Source: Treponema sp. (GTDB lineage: Bacteria > Spirochaetota > Spirochaetia > Treponematales > Breznakiellaceae). Taken from it: 50,257 nt of DNA. A model generated the notes under the pieces. It made no database searches. It saw only the letters and a list, made by a program, of their open reading frames with translations, and was not told where the DNA came from. Below, piece by piece: positions 8,834 through 17,011 of the stretch (the stretch's first letter is position 1; each line of letters starts with the position of its first letter). A program made the position numbers and the translations under genes. The stretch spans positions 1-50,257 of the forward strand of contig WRKT01000017.1 of NCBI GenBank assembly GCA_009777995.1, written 5' to 3'.

Positions 8834-8915
8834 TGGGGAGTAGTGGATTTGAACCACTGAAGGCTTAGCCAACAGATTTACAGTCTGCCCCATTTGACCG
8901 CTCTGGAAACTCCCC
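8834..8915 (-). tRNA. tRNA-Tyr (GTA)
   Basis: Cloverleaf on the minus strand: acceptor GGGGAGT pairs fully with ACTCCCC, discriminator A, anticodon GTA in loop CTGTAAA, a long variable arm as expected of class II tRNA-Tyr, and a normal T-loop TTCAAAT. CCA is not encoded. It is followed after a single A by the GTG start of the HAD gene, and preceded 29 nt upstream by tRNA-Thr in the same transcript. Confidence 0.97.
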
Positions 8916-8944
8916 GATTTTATCCGCTGTAAAACAGCTTTTAG

Positions 8945-9017
8945 AGCCGCCTTCCGGAATCGAACCGAAGACCTCATGATTACAAGTCAAGTGCTCTGCC
9001 AGCTGAGCTAAGGCGGC
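8945..9017 (-). tRNA. tRNA-Thr (TGT)
   Basis: Minus-strand cloverleaf: acceptor GCCGCCT with AGGCGGC, discriminator T (usual for Thr), anticodon TGT in loop CTTGTAA, T-arm TTCGATT. The anticodon stem has one T-T mismatch. It is the first gene of a tRNA-Thr, tRNA-Tyr, HAD transcript. Confidence 0.96.
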
Positions 9018-9027
9018 CTGAAGGTTA

Positions 9028-9056
9028 TTTCTAGCATGGACGTAAGATTTAGTCAA
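9028..9056 (-). promoter_or_regulatory. sigma-70-type promoter for tRNA-Thr / tRNA-Tyr / HAD
   Basis: On the minus strand TTGACT (plus 9051-9056) and TAGAAA (plus 9028-9033) are spaced by 17 nt; the transcript would begin a few bases before tRNA-Thr. Confidence 0.6.
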
Positions 9057-9070
9057 CACCTTTGGTGTTG
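9054..9070 (-). terminator. short hairpin after the small membrane-protein gene
   Basis: CAACACC and GGTGTTG form a 7-bp stem with loop TTT, 19 nt past the stop of the minus-strand gene at 9089. It overlaps the -35 box of the tRNA promoter. No long T-tract follows, so it may be a weak terminator. Confidence 0.35.
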
Positions 9071-9088
9071 TCCCTTCGGGTCAATGGA

Positions 9089-9445
9089 TTAAATATTCCC
9101 TTCGGAGATTGCGAGTATTGCCATCACTATAAGAATCGTAATGATCGAAAATATCACTAAAAATAGATATCCGCAGGCCCTGAAAAAATAGCTCTTCTTC
9201 TTATTCTTTATTAACCGCCCCATATTGATGATAAACCCTGCAAGAGCAGAAAAGCCAAGAAAAATACCGGCAATTACATAAAAAGAAAGCAGAGTAAACT
9301 GAGTAGAGTCAATGAACCCTTGAGCTGTTCCCGCCGCATACAAAAAAAGAGTAAAGAGACAAATAATAAAAAAGGAAATTGATGTCCTATTAATTAGAAT
9401 GGGAAGTATTCTTTCTTTTAAACGATAAGGGCTATGAAGCTCCAT
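9089..9445 (-). CDS. small integral membrane protein of unknown function
   Basis: 118 residues with three clear hydrophobic helices: about 24-41 (SFFIICLFTLFLYAAG), 50-70, and 88-113 (YLFLVIFSIITILIV), separated by a basic loop GRLIKNKKKS that is probably cytoplasmic. I recognise no family. It is divergent from the band-7-like gene: its start at 9445 lies just left of that gene's chosen start at 9467, so their promoters must share this short region. Confidence 0.6.
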   Translation of the reverse strand: MELHSPYRLKERILPILINRTSISFFIICLFTLFLYAAGTAQGFIDSTQFTLLSFYVIAGIFLGFSALAGFIINMGRLIKNKKKSYFFRACGYLFLVIFSIITILIVMAILAISEGNI

Positions 9446-9466
9446 AAAAATATTATAGTATTAATC

Positions 9467-10270
9467 ATGAAGAAATTTCTGCTTTTTTTGCTTTTTTTAA
9501 TAATTTTAGGCGCTGCCGGTTTTTTCCTCGGATGGGCCCATCTTACAGTACCCACCGGCTCCTACGGGGTAATGAGGTCAAAAACCCACGGGCTCGATAC
9601 CCAAGTTATCAGGGACGGGGAATTCCGCTGGCTCTGGTATAAGCTTATCCCGACTAATGTTGATATCTCTGTTTTCACAATATCTCCTGTAAGACGGTCA
9701 TTTAGAAGCACGGGAAGTCTAAGTTCGGGGCAGATCTATGCGCAATCTGCAGGCATTAATGCCAACTTTACCTGGGAGGTAGCAGGGGAAATAAGGTTTA
9801 CTTTAAGACCTGAACTCTTACCCGAAATTGCTTCAAGAGAAGATATAAATGATGATGCAGGCTTAAGAACAGCAGAAGAAAATATCGCGCTAAGGATTGA
9901 GAACCTGCTGATCCAGAGGATAAGAGCTTATGCAGAAGATGAGCAAAGAATGGAATCGATGGTAATGACGGCTTCGTTGCCGGCCCTTACCCGTGAAATT
10001 GAGAGTCTTTTCCCCGAGATTGAGAATCTTGTTTGCACGATAAACGTGGTTAGATTCCCGGACTTTTCCCTGTATAGAAGTCTTAGGTCACTTTACGAGG
10101 ATTTTCTCTCCCATCAGAGTCAAATTCTGTCACAGGACCTTGCTTTTGAAGCAGAGAGGCGTATAAATACTAGGCTGCGCTTGGAAGAGCTTGCCCAATA
10201 CGGAGAGCTATTAACAAGATTCCCGATTTTATTGGAATACATGGCCCTGGAACACGAGCTTGATCTATAG
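9467..10270 (+). CDS. membrane-anchored protein with an SPFH/band 7-like N-terminal region
   Basis: 267 residues beginning MKKFLLFLLFLIILGAAGFF, one N-terminal membrane anchor or signal helix. After it comes VPTGSYGVMRSKTHG, then DGEFRWLWYKLIPTNV and FTISP, which resembles the start of SPFH/band 7 domains. The C-terminal third (from about 195) is helical and charged, as in band 7 coiled coils. Family assignment rests only on this pattern and is tentative. ATG at 9467 is preferred for its signal-like N-terminus; an in-frame ATG at 9434 would add 11 residues and overlap the divergent gene. No good Shine-Dalgarno precedes either. The following gene has its own promoter. Confidence 0.6.
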   Translation: MKKFLLFLLFLIILGAAGFFLGWAHLTVPTGSYGVMRSKTHGLDTQVIRDGEFRWLWYKLIPTNVDISVFTISPVRRSFRSTGSLSSGQIYAQSAGINANFTWEVAGEIRFTLRPELLPEIASREDINDDAGLRTAEENIALRIENLLIQRIRAYAEDEQRMESMVMTASLPALTREIESLFPEIENLVCTINVVRFPDFSLYRSLRSLYEDFLSHQSQILSQDLAFEAERRINTRLRLEELAQYGELLTRFPILLEYMALEHELDL

Positions 10271-10276
10271 AAGCAG

Positions 10277-10305
10277 TTGACCCTTACCGGGCCGTTGAGT
10301 ATTAT
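10277..10305 (+). promoter_or_regulatory. sigma-70-type promoter for the outer-membrane protein gene
   Basis: TTGACC (10277-10282), 17-nt spacer, TATTAT (10300-10305). It lies just after the upstream stop at 10270 and 17 nt before the start codon at 10322. Confidence 0.65.
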
Positions 10306-10321
10306 AGTGCAGGAGTTATTA

Positions 10322-10918
10322 ATGCGAAGGTTTTTCCCCCTCTTATTATTATTGTTTTTCATTTCCCCTGCGGTTTTGATTGCTCAGGAGGGAGATTTCC
10401 CCGAATATGATTGGTCGGATTTCTATGTTTCTCCCTATGCTCGGGGCGACAGAACCTTGCATGTTTCAATGGGGCTTCTAATGCCAACCTTCGTCCTTGG
10501 AATAGAGGGGAACTCCCACGGAATTTCCATTGGCGGAACAGGGACCCTATCATTTAATTATTTTCTTGGTCCTAATTTATTTGTAGGCGGGGAAGTATCA
10601 GGCTCCTTTGCCGCAACTCGCGGGAGCAATATGCTCTACCTTATTCCTATGGGCGGAAGGGTCGGATACCAGTTTTTAATTAATAGATTTGAATTCCCTT
10701 TCTCGCTGATGCTTGGACTTGCTCCGCAGAGCTATCTGGAAAAGGACTACTTCGGGCCGGTTTTAAAGCCGGGCGTTGCAGCATACTGGCGGTTTAACCC
10801 TGATTGGTCCTTCGGGGCAAATGCTTATTGGTGGATGATCCCGCAATGGCCAAGGAACGGAAACAATACCCTTGGAACCTTCCTTGAACTTAGCCTGTCG
10901 GCAAGGTATCACTTCTAA
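10322..10918 (+). CDS. probable outer-membrane beta-barrel protein
   Basis: 198 residues. A Sec signal peptide MRRFFPLLLLLFFISPAVLIAQ is followed by alternating polar/hydrophobic strands rich in Gly and aromatic residues (for example GTLSFNYFLG, GRVGYQFLI, FEFPFSLMLGL). The sequence ends ELSLSARYHF: a C-terminal Phe on an amphipathic strand is the Bam-recognition mark of outer-membrane barrels. Size suggests eight strands. ATG 10322 was chosen because CAGGAG lies 7 nt upstream and it begins the signal peptide. Function beyond a surface or structural barrel cannot be told. It has its own promoter and precedes a lipoprotein gene. Confidence 0.7.
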   Translation: MRRFFPLLLLLFFISPAVLIAQEGDFPEYDWSDFYVSPYARGDRTLHVSMGLLMPTFVLGIEGNSHGISIGGTGTLSFNYFLGPNLFVGGEVSGSFAATRGSNMLYLIPMGGRVGYQFLINRFEFPFSLMLGLAPQSYLEKDYFGPVLKPGVAAYWRFNPDWSFGANAYWWMIPQWPRNGNNTLGTFLELSLSARYHF

Positions 10919-10930
10919 AACGGAATGACT

Positions 10931-12067
10931 ATGAAAAAGATTCAATTTGGCATTTTACTTGCCCTTAGCCTTCTAATTTTCTCCTGCAGTCAGGATTCTA
11001 TTTTTTATGATATCTCCTTTGAAACAAGGCCGAGACAGCCCATAATCCCCGGAAGTCCGACTAATATGGCGGTTGTCAGAAATCAGGTCTTCGTGGGTAC
11101 AAGAATGAGTCAAAATATTTATGCCTACGGAGAGAGCTCAGGTACACTTGGCTGGACGGAGATGAGATCGCCCGGTGCCGCAATAGGCGAAATTGTTACT
11201 GACGGGCACTACCTTTACGCCCTTGTCTTCCCCGGAGGAGACCCGCTTAGGTCATCGGCAATCATGCGCTATAATTTCCAGAGCGACAGTTGGGATAGAA
11301 GCATCTCGATGAGCGGATATTCAATCCAGACCCTTTTCAATGCAGGCGGAAATATTTTTGCAGGGGTGCAATCTTCTTCAAACCGGAATCAGTTCGCAAT
11401 AGTTTATTATGATACAAATACAAATACCTTAGATACCCTCCTTGAAAATACATTTCTGCTTACAGGGGTTGGGATAAACCCTTCAGGAAATATTTATCTT
11501 GGTACTGCAGGGAATGGAATTTACCTGTATAGGGGCGGTGCCATAACAGGTCCCTTAACAGGGACTGCGGGCATCACCTTTTCAGGTCTAAGAGATGTCG
11601 GAGGTAATATAGTAGGCGTTACGGGTAACGGATATGTCTTCCACGACATTACAGGGCATTTTGCATCAACCTTTGTAGGAGTGCATTTCACAGGTGCAAT
11701 GAGTGTTTGGAATGATCCGAGAAACAGTCATAGACCCACCCTTTTATTAATGGGAATCAGAGGCAGGGGCACTTCACTGAGTCAGGGGTATAGGGAAATG
11801 GTTCTTATCAACGGAAGGCCTAGTTTTGAAATAAGGGCCCCGGGAGAGAGCGAGCCTACAAGTGTCATAAACAGGGCAACCTATGCCGCAAGTATCGGAA
11901 GACTCCCCGTGGAGGCAATTCTGCAAGTGCCTGATCGAAATAATGACGGCCCCCTGGATTATCGCTCATTTGCTTCTGATCCTGACTGGGAACCTCCAAT
12001 TTTTGCATCAACATCCAGAAGCGGATTATGGGCATACCGGAACGGAGAGTGGAACGCCGAGGATTAA
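10931..12067 (+). CDS. lipoprotein with beta-propeller-like repeats
   Basis: 378 residues starting MKKIQFGILLALSLLIFSCS; LIFSC is a spirochaetal-style lipobox with Cys near residue 19. The mature part is almost all beta, with repeated phrases such as GTRMSQNIYAYG, NIFAGVQSSSN, NIYLGTAGNGIYLY and NIVGVTGNGYV, suggesting propeller blades of about 40 residues. ATG 10931 is preferred over 10925 because CGGA lies 6 nt before it. It follows the barrel gene by 12 nt and is probably co-transcribed, so the two may act together at the envelope. No enzymatic motif is seen. Confidence 0.7.
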   Translation: MKKIQFGILLALSLLIFSCSQDSIFYDISFETRPRQPIIPGSPTNMAVVRNQVFVGTRMSQNIYAYGESSGTLGWTEMRSPGAAIGEIVTDGHYLYALVFPGGDPLRSSAIMRYNFQSDSWDRSISMSGYSIQTLFNAGGNIFAGVQSSSNRNQFAIVYYDTNTNTLDTLLENTFLLTGVGINPSGNIYLGTAGNGIYLYRGGAITGPLTGTAGITFSGLRDVGGNIVGVTGNGYVFHDITGHFASTFVGVHFTGAMSVWNDPRNSHRPTLLLMGIRGRGTSLSQGYREMVLINGRPSFEIRAPGESEPTSVINRATYAASIGRLPVEAILQVPDRNNDGPLDYRSFASDPDWEPPIFASTSRSGLWAYRNGEWNAED

Positions 12068-12082
12068 AATCCGGATTTAATT

Positions 12083-14329
12083 GTGGACGAACTGTTTAAG
12101 AAAAAGGAGGCAGGAGAAAGCCCCTTAGCCGACAGGATGAGACCAAAAGTCCTTGACGAGATTCTTGGTCAGGATCATATAGTCGGGAAGGGTCGCCTTC
12201 TTAGGCGTGCTATCCAGGCAGACAGACTTTCTTCAATTATTTTTTCAGGCCCTCCCGGCACAGGTAAAACAAGTCTTGCAAGAGTAATAGCAAATACCAC
12301 AAGCAGCGTTTTTGAAAGTCTCAATGCAGTATTAACAGGCATAAAAGATATCAGGGAAGTTATTGACAGGGCGGATGAGAGAAGAAGACTTTACGGCAGA
12401 AGAACCATTTTATTTGTTGATGAGGTTCACCGCTGGAATAAGGCTCAGCAGGATGCCCTGCTCCCCTGGGTTGAAAATGGAACTGTAATCCTTATAGGGG
12501 CCACAACTGAAAATCCCTTCTTTGAAGTTAACCGTGCCCTTGTTTCAAGGAGCAGGGTCTTCCTTCTAAAATCACTTGAAAATGCCGACCTAATGAAGGC
12601 AGCAGAATATGCCCTGAACGACAAGGAAAGGGGTTACGGCAATTGGAAAATTGTTTTTGAAGAAGGTGCGCTGGAGCATCTTGTGGAAGTTGCAGGCGGA
12701 GATACCCGGAGCCTTCTTAATGCCTTAGAGCTCGCAATCGAAACCTGCACCGATAAATGGCCCCCGCCCCCCGGCACTGAACTTGCTGTAAACATGCAGA
12801 CAGCAGAGGAAAGCATACAGAAGAGGGCCCTGCTTTACGACCGTGATGGGGATTATCACTTTGATACCATAAGCGCATTCATAAAAAGCGTTCGCGGAAG
12901 TGATCCCGATGCCGCACTTTATTGGCTTGCAAAGATGATAAGGGCAGGAGAAGACCCTGCATTCATTTTTAGAAGGATGATAATCCTCGCAATGGAAGAC
13001 GTGGGCCTCGCTGACCCGACTGCAATATCCACCGTCATTTCCTGCGCCGAAGCCTTCGACCGCATCGGCCTGCCTGAAGGAAGGTTCGCCCTTTCACTCG
13101 CCTGCCTCTGCCTGTCGACTGCCGCAAAATCAAATTCCACAATGGCATTTTTCGATGCCCTAAGGGAAGTCGAGAAGGAAGATGCCGAGGTTCCGAATCA
13201 CTTAAAGGATGCAAGCAGGGACGCAAAGAGCTTCGGCCACGGGGAAGGTTATATCTACCCGCATTCGTATCGTGAGCATTGGGCCGCCCAGCAATACCTT
13301 CCTGCCGCTCTTCGCGGAAGGGTCTTCTATAATCCTTCCTCTGTCGGCCATGAGGCCCTTATTCGGGATGATGTCCTAAGGAGGAAGGAACTGCAGGCGG
13401 CTATCATACTTTCAGGTCAGGAAAGGGAAGTTTTAAGCTATACAAGCTCCGCTCCCGGAAGGGAGGGCTGGTACAAAAGGCTCGAGTCGGGGAGGTCTAA
13501 GCTCCTTTTATCGGACAGGGATTTGATATTCAGCCAATGCAATATTGCCCGCCATAGCCGTGTTTTAATTCCAGCGGCAAATGACGGCCTTCTGCTTTGG
13601 GAGAGCGCAAGACGAACCCCCGAAGGAATAGCCTGCGCCCTAGTGGATTCTGAAAGCTCTAAGGAAGCCCTTCTCGCCTTCTCTTCAAATTTCAGGCAGG
13701 ATGAGGAACTTGAGCAGACTTTCATTTCTGTCTTCCCCTCGGGGCAATTACCCGGCCTTAAACAGGCTGAAGAGTTTTTCTCCTGCGATGAGTTTGATTA
13801 TATAATTACAAGGGAGCCCTGGAGGAGGGCGAAGCTCTTAAGCCCGGATTTCTTTAAGGCCTTTGCAGATGCGGCCTCCGCGCTTTTGGTTACCGGAGGC
13901 AAGGTGTCGATTCTGCAGAGTCCCCCGAGGCTTGGAGAGAGGATTTCGAGGATTCTTAAGGAAGAATGTGAAGGAAAGGCCGGAATAATTGAAGGGCTCA
14001 TCAAGGCAGAGGACGATTTTTTCAAGGGGACCGGGGAAGAATCATTCCGCTTTACATGGGGAGAAGAAGAACTAAAAACCGGCTTTGAGAATGCAGGGTT
14101 TAAGGTTACCGTAAAAGAAATCGAACAATTCGAGGAGCGTCTTATAACCGTAAAAGACCTTTCCGGCTGGTTTGAAAGGGATAAATCAAGCTGGGGCTCA
14201 TTTATTGTAAATGCAGTCGGGGACGAGGATTTTTCCCTTATTCATTCTTCCCTTGAAAAAAGGATAAAGATGGGGCCGGTACGCTGGAAGTGGAGCAGCT
14301 TATTACTTTTTGCGGAAAAGGTGATCTGA
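12083..14329 (+). CDS. rarA: RarA (MgsA)-type AAA+ ATPase with a C-terminal methyltransferase-like domain
   Basis: 748 residues; ordinary RarA is about 430-450. Residues 1 to about 430 are RarA: Walker A GPPGTGKT (56-63), Walker B LFVDEVHRW (110-118), sensor 1 GATTENP, Arg finger in VSRSR, then the clamp-loader-like lid and tetramerisation part. RarA acts at stalled replication forks. The remaining ~300 residues are not part of RarA. They contain VLIPAANDGLLLWESA followed by a strand ending in Asp (CALVDSES), FDYIITREPWRR and GGKVSILQSPPR, in the order and spacing of a class I SAM-methyltransferase core, though the Gly-rich motif is poor, so it may be inactive. GTG 12083 has CGGA 7 nt upstream. 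The stop overlaps the fumarase start by 1 nt. Confidence 0.85.
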   Translation: MDELFKKKEAGESPLADRMRPKVLDEILGQDHIVGKGRLLRRAIQADRLSSIIFSGPPGTGKTSLARVIANTTSSVFESLNAVLTGIKDIREVIDRADERRRLYGRRTILFVDEVHRWNKAQQDALLPWVENGTVILIGATTENPFFEVNRALVSRSRVFLLKSLENADLMKAAEYALNDKERGYGNWKIVFEEGALEHLVEVAGGDTRSLLNALELAIETCTDKWPPPPGTELAVNMQTAEESIQKRALLYDRDGDYHFDTISAFIKSVRGSDPDAALYWLAKMIRAGEDPAFIFRRMIILAMEDVGLADPTAISTVISCAEAFDRIGLPEGRFALSLACLCLSTAAKSNSTMAFFDALREVEKEDAEVPNHLKDASRDAKSFGHGEGYIYPHSYREHWAAQQYLPAALRGRVFYNPSSVGHEALIRDDVLRRKELQAAIILSGQEREVLSYTSSAPGREGWYKRLESGRSKLLLSDRDLIFSQCNIARHSRVLIPAANDGLLLWESARRTPEGIACALVDSESSKEALLAFSSNFRQDEELEQTFISVFPSGQLPGLKQAEEFFSCDEFDYIITREPWRRAKLLSPDFFKAFADAASALLVTGGKVSILQSPPRLGERISRILKEECEGKAGIIEGLIKAEDDFFKGTGEESFRFTWGEEELKTGFENAGFKVTVKEIEQFEERLITVKDLSGWFERDKSSWGSFIVNAVGDEDFSLIHSSLEKRIKMGPVRWKWSSLLLFAEKVI

Positions 14330-15174
14330 TGCCGCGTATAATCGATACCTCTCTGCTAATTCCAATTATTTCATCCCTTGCAATAAAGGCCTCCTGTGAA
14401 CTTGACCCGCTCCTTATCGAAGTTTTAAAAACCTCTTATGAAAAGGAAGAAAGCCCTTACGGAAGGGATATATTATATCAATTGATAGAAAATGCAGGAA
14501 TTTCTTCAAAAGAGATGATAGCCTCCTGTCAGGATACAGGCGCCTGTATGGTATTTCTTGAAATCGGGCAGGAAGTATCTTGGATCGGAATGCCCTTAAA
14601 CGAAGCAGTGAACGAGGGAGTTCGCCAAGGTTATACTGCAGGAAACTTGCGAATGTCCATGGTTAGAGACCCAATTAATCGAATTAATACAGGTGATAAT
14701 ACCCCTGCAATACTTCATACCGAAATAATCCCGGGTGAAAAAGTAAAAATCGCAGTGATGCCAAAGGGCGGGGGAAGTGAAAACCAAAGTGCCTTTACCT
14801 GCCTAAATCCGGCTGAGGGAAGGGAGGGTATTATAAAATTTATCCTTGAAACTGTAGAAAATGCCGGTGGAAAGCCCTGCCCTCCCCTAATTATAGGCGT
14901 TGGTCTTGGCGGAACCATGGATTATTGCGCTTATCTTTCAAAAAAGGCACTTTTACGCCCAATGGGCGAGAGAAACGGCGATCCTTTTTATGCGGAGCTG
15001 GAATCAGAACTGCTTGAAAGAGTAAATCGCCTTGGAATAGGCCCAATGGGCCTTGGGGGACGTATTACAGCCCTTGATGTACGAATTGAAAGCTATGCCT
15101 GCCATATAACTTCTTTACCCATTGCAATAAACCTGCAATGTCATTCATACAGGCTTGCAAGGTCAATTTTATGA
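14329..15174 (+). CDS. class I fumarate hydratase, alpha subunit
   Basis: 281 residues of the N-terminal (Fe-S) half of two-subunit class I fumarase or the related L(+)-tartrate dehydratase. The three Cys expected to bind the oxygen-sensitive [4Fe-4S] cluster are seen in [14 protein letters not shown] and [12 protein letters not shown]. Other family motifs are [21 protein letters not shown] and GVGLGGTMD. It interconverts fumarate and malate in the cytoplasm. Starts within the rarA stop (TGATG); GGAAAAGG upstream serves as ribosome site. It overlaps the beta subunit gene by 4 nt (ATGA). Motifs cannot exclude tartrate as substrate. Confidence 0.88.
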   Translation: MPRIIDTSLLIPIISSLAIKASCELDPLLIEVLKTSYEKEESPYGRDILYQLIENAGISSKEMIASCQDTGACMVFLEIGQEVSWIGMPLNEAVNEGVRQGYTAGNLRMSMVRDPINRINTGDNTPAILHTEIIPGEKVKIAVMPKGGGSENQSAFTCLNPAEGREGIIKFILETVENAGGKPCPPLIIGVGLGGTMDYCAYLSKKALLRPMGERNGDPFYAELESELLERVNRLGIGPMGLGGRITALDVRIESYACHITSLPIAINLQCHSYRLARSIL

Positions 15175-15740
15175 AGGATTTACCTGCTCCGATTCAATTA
15201 AAACCCCCGATTTCAAGGCAGGATATTGCAAACTTGAATGCAGGAGACATAATTCTTCTCACAGGAACGATATATACCGCTAGAGATGCCGCTCATTTGC
15301 GATTAAAAGAGGCCTTCGAGGGCGGAAAAGAGCTGCCGTTTGACCCCAAAGATGCAATTCTCTTCTACGCAGGCCCCTGCCCTGCCAAACCGGGCCGTAT
15401 TATTGGCTCAATTGCACCTACAACATCGATTCGGATGGATGTTTTTGCAGAGACAACCTTAAAAATGGGCATAATTGCCATGATCGGCAAGGGAGAACGC
15501 TCAGGATTCATTGCCGAACTATGCAAGAAGTATGGGGCAATTTATCTACTTGCCACCGGCGGAGCGGCAGCCCTTATTTCAGAGCAGGTAAAGGCCTGCA
15601 CGGAAGTTACCTACCCGGACCTTGGAACAGAGTCGATAAAACGCTTGGAAGTAGAAAACCTCCGCCTAATCGTCGGTATTGATACAAGGGGAAAAGTCTT
15701 CCAAACAGAACAAATATCACTATACAAAAAAAATAAATAA
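15171..15740 (+). CDS. class I fumarate hydratase, beta subunit
   Basis: 189 residues of the C-terminal subunit of the split class I enzyme. Visible motifs are LTGTIYTARDAAH (substrate-binding Arg-Asp), FYAGPCPAKPG, SIAPTTSIRMD, MIGKGE and LATGGAAAL. It forms the active site with the alpha subunit encoded immediately upstream. ATG 15171 was chosen because it makes the ATGA overlap; an earlier in-frame start at 15138 would extend into the alpha gene without a ribosome site. The gene ends just before the flagellin promoter. Confidence 0.88.
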   Translation: MKDLPAPIQLKPPISRQDIANLNAGDIILLTGTIYTARDAAHLRLKEAFEGGKELPFDPKDAILFYAGPCPAKPGRIIGSIAPTTSIRMDVFAETTLKMGIIAMIGKGERSGFIAELCKKYGAIYLLATGGAAALISEQVKACTEVTYPDLGTESIKRLEVENLRLIVGIDTRGKVFQTEQISLYKKNK

Positions 15741-15746
15741 AAAAGC

Positions 15747-15774
15747 TAAAGTCTCTTGTTAAACGTGCCGATGA
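15747..15774 (+). promoter_or_regulatory. sigma-28-type promoter for the first flaB gene
   Basis: TAAA (15747-15750), 16-nt spacer, GCCGATGA (15767-15774), against the FliA/SigD consensus TAAA-N15-GCCGATAA: all -35 positions and 7 of 8 -10 positions match, with a spacer one base long. The leader to the ATG at 15891 would be about 110 nt. Confidence 0.75.
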
Positions 15775-15845
15775 TCAAACCGGAAGGCTGTCATTTGAGC
15801 CAAAATGGACCGCGGCTATTAGGTTCCTTTTGATAAGCATTCCAA

Positions 15846-15883
15846 CGCAGACAAGGATGCCTGCGATGTATTTATCAAGGAGG
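15846..15883 (+). promoter_or_regulatory. two-site CsrA target in the first flaB leader
   Basis: Stem arms CGCAG (15846-15850) and CTGCG (15861-15865) close the loop ACAAGGATGC, which matches 9 of 10 positions of the CsrA core consensus ACARGGAUGU. A second GGA site is the ribosome-binding site AAGGAGG (15877-15883), 24 nt downstream, 7 nt before the start. The same arrangement recurs before the next two genes. Binding is inferred, not shown. Confidence 0.65.
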
Positions 15884-15890
15884 ATGACTC

Positions 15891-16751
15891 ATGATCATCA
15901 ATCACAACCTATCTGCTATGTTTGCAGAACGGTCCCTCGGCGTTGTAGACGTAAGACTAACCAAAGAAATGGAAAAACTCTCTTCCGGCTTAAGAATCAA
16001 TCGCGCTGGCGATGATGCCTCAGGGCTTGCCGTATCAGAAAAAATGAGAGCCCAGATTCGCGGTTTAAACCAAGCTTCTGTCAACGCATCAAACGGTATT
16101 TCTTTTATCCAGGTTTCGGAAGGCTATCTTCAGGAGACCCAGGATATCGTACACCGTATCAGGCAACTCTCGGTTCAAGCGTCAAACGGCATCTTTACTG
16201 CTGAAGACAGGATGTACATCCAGGTGGAAATTTCGCAGTTAGTAGCAGAAGTTGACCGAATTGCAAGTCATGCCCAGTTTAACGGCATGAACATGCTCAC
16301 AGGCCGCTTTGCGAGAATGGACGGGATGAATGTGGTAACCGCATCGATGTGGTTCCATATCGGTGCAAACATGGATCATAGGACCCAGGTTTTCATCGGT
16401 ACAATGACCGCATCAGCCCTTGGCCTCAGAAATGTAGGCGACGGCTCCATAATTTCTCTGGAAGACGCGGACAGTGCAAACAGAACCATCGGTATCATGG
16501 ACGAAGCCATGAGGATAATCAACAAACAGAGGGCCGATCTTGGTGCATACCAGAATCGCCTTGAGCACACCGTAAGGGGCCTGGATGTTGGTGCCGAAAA
16601 CTTGCAAGCCTCAGAATCACGTATCAGGGATACAAATATGGCTGACCAGATGGTAAGCTATACAAGAGACCAGATACTGTCCCAGGCAGGAGCCGCAATG
16701 CTGGCCCAGGCCAACCAGAGAGCTGCAATGGTATTGCAACTTATCCGCTAA
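15891..16751 (+). CDS. flaB: flagellin core filament protein FlaB (first copy)
   Basis: 286 residues, the length of spirochaetal FlaB core flagellins. It has only the conserved D0/D1 ends: N-terminal [36 protein letters not shown] and [12 protein letters not shown]-terminal [18 protein letters not shown], then [13 protein letters not shown]. The variable outer domains of enterobacterial flagellin are missing, as expected for a periplasmic filament. There is no signal peptide, fitting export by the flagellar type III apparatus. A sigma-28-type promoter and a CsrA-like leader precede it. A second flaB follows 260 nt downstream. Confidence 0.96.
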   Translation: MIINHNLSAMFAERSLGVVDVRLTKEMEKLSSGLRINRAGDDASGLAVSEKMRAQIRGLNQASVNASNGISFIQVSEGYLQETQDIVHRIRQLSVQASNGIFTAEDRMYIQVEISQLVAEVDRIASHAQFNGMNMLTGRFARMDGMNVVTASMWFHIGANMDHRTQVFIGTMTASALGLRNVGDGSIISLEDADSANRTIGIMDEAMRIINKQRADLGAYQNRLEHTVRGLDVGAENLQASESRIRDTNMADQMVSYTRDQILSQAGAAMLAQANQRAAMVLQLIR

Positions 16752-16772
16752 TACCGTATAATTTCTTTATGG

Positions 16773-16799
16773 GGGGAGTATCCTTAAAGGGTACTCCCC
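16773..16799 (+). other. GC-rich stem-loop after the first flaB, without a U-tract
   Basis: GGGGAGTA (16773-16780) pairs with TACTCCCC (16792-16799). The next bases are AAAAAAGG rather than T residues, so it does not look like a normal rho-independent terminator on either strand. A 3' stabilising structure or processing site that allows some read-through into the second flaB is plausible. Confidence 0.5.
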
Positions 16800-16966
16800 A
16801 AAAAAGGATCTTTGACAAACACTCTCCTGCCGGCCGAAAGGCGCGCAGCATGGCGGTTCGGAACGATTATTACGGTAGATCTATCGTGATAAGCGTTTCG
16901 TATCGCTTAGGAGGGCTTTGAGCATAGGCGCGAACTAGTTCAAGGTTTTCCGGATCTGTGGTACGG

Positions 16967-17007
16967 CCCGGGCAAAGGATAGCCCGGGTATCCCGGTTCA
17001 AGGAGGG
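16967..17007 (+). promoter_or_regulatory. two-site CsrA target in the second flaB leader
   Basis: CCCGGGC (16967-16973) and GCCCGGG (16982-16988) form a 7-bp GC stem with loop AAAGGATA. The ribosome-binding site AAGGAGGG (17000-17007) supplies a second GGA, 25 nt downstream. The upstream leader is also structured: AAGCG/CGCTT at 16891-16908, and a 20-nt near-palindrome at about 16870-16889. No convincing promoter is seen between 16800 and 16960; a weak sigma-28-like GCCGAAAG lies near 16833. Confidence 0.62.
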
Positions 17008-17011
17008 TTAT

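Noticed and set aside
16820-16845. Sigma-28 promoter for the second flaB (GCCGAAAG)
   Set aside because: The -35 half has only two of four matches at the right spacing, so it is not listed as a promoter.
16909-16938. Short leader peptide after AGGAGGG in the second flaB leader (TTG, six codons, TAG)
   Set aside because: Spacing from the purine run to TTG is only 2 nt and the peptide is six residues; more likely chance or a further GGA site.
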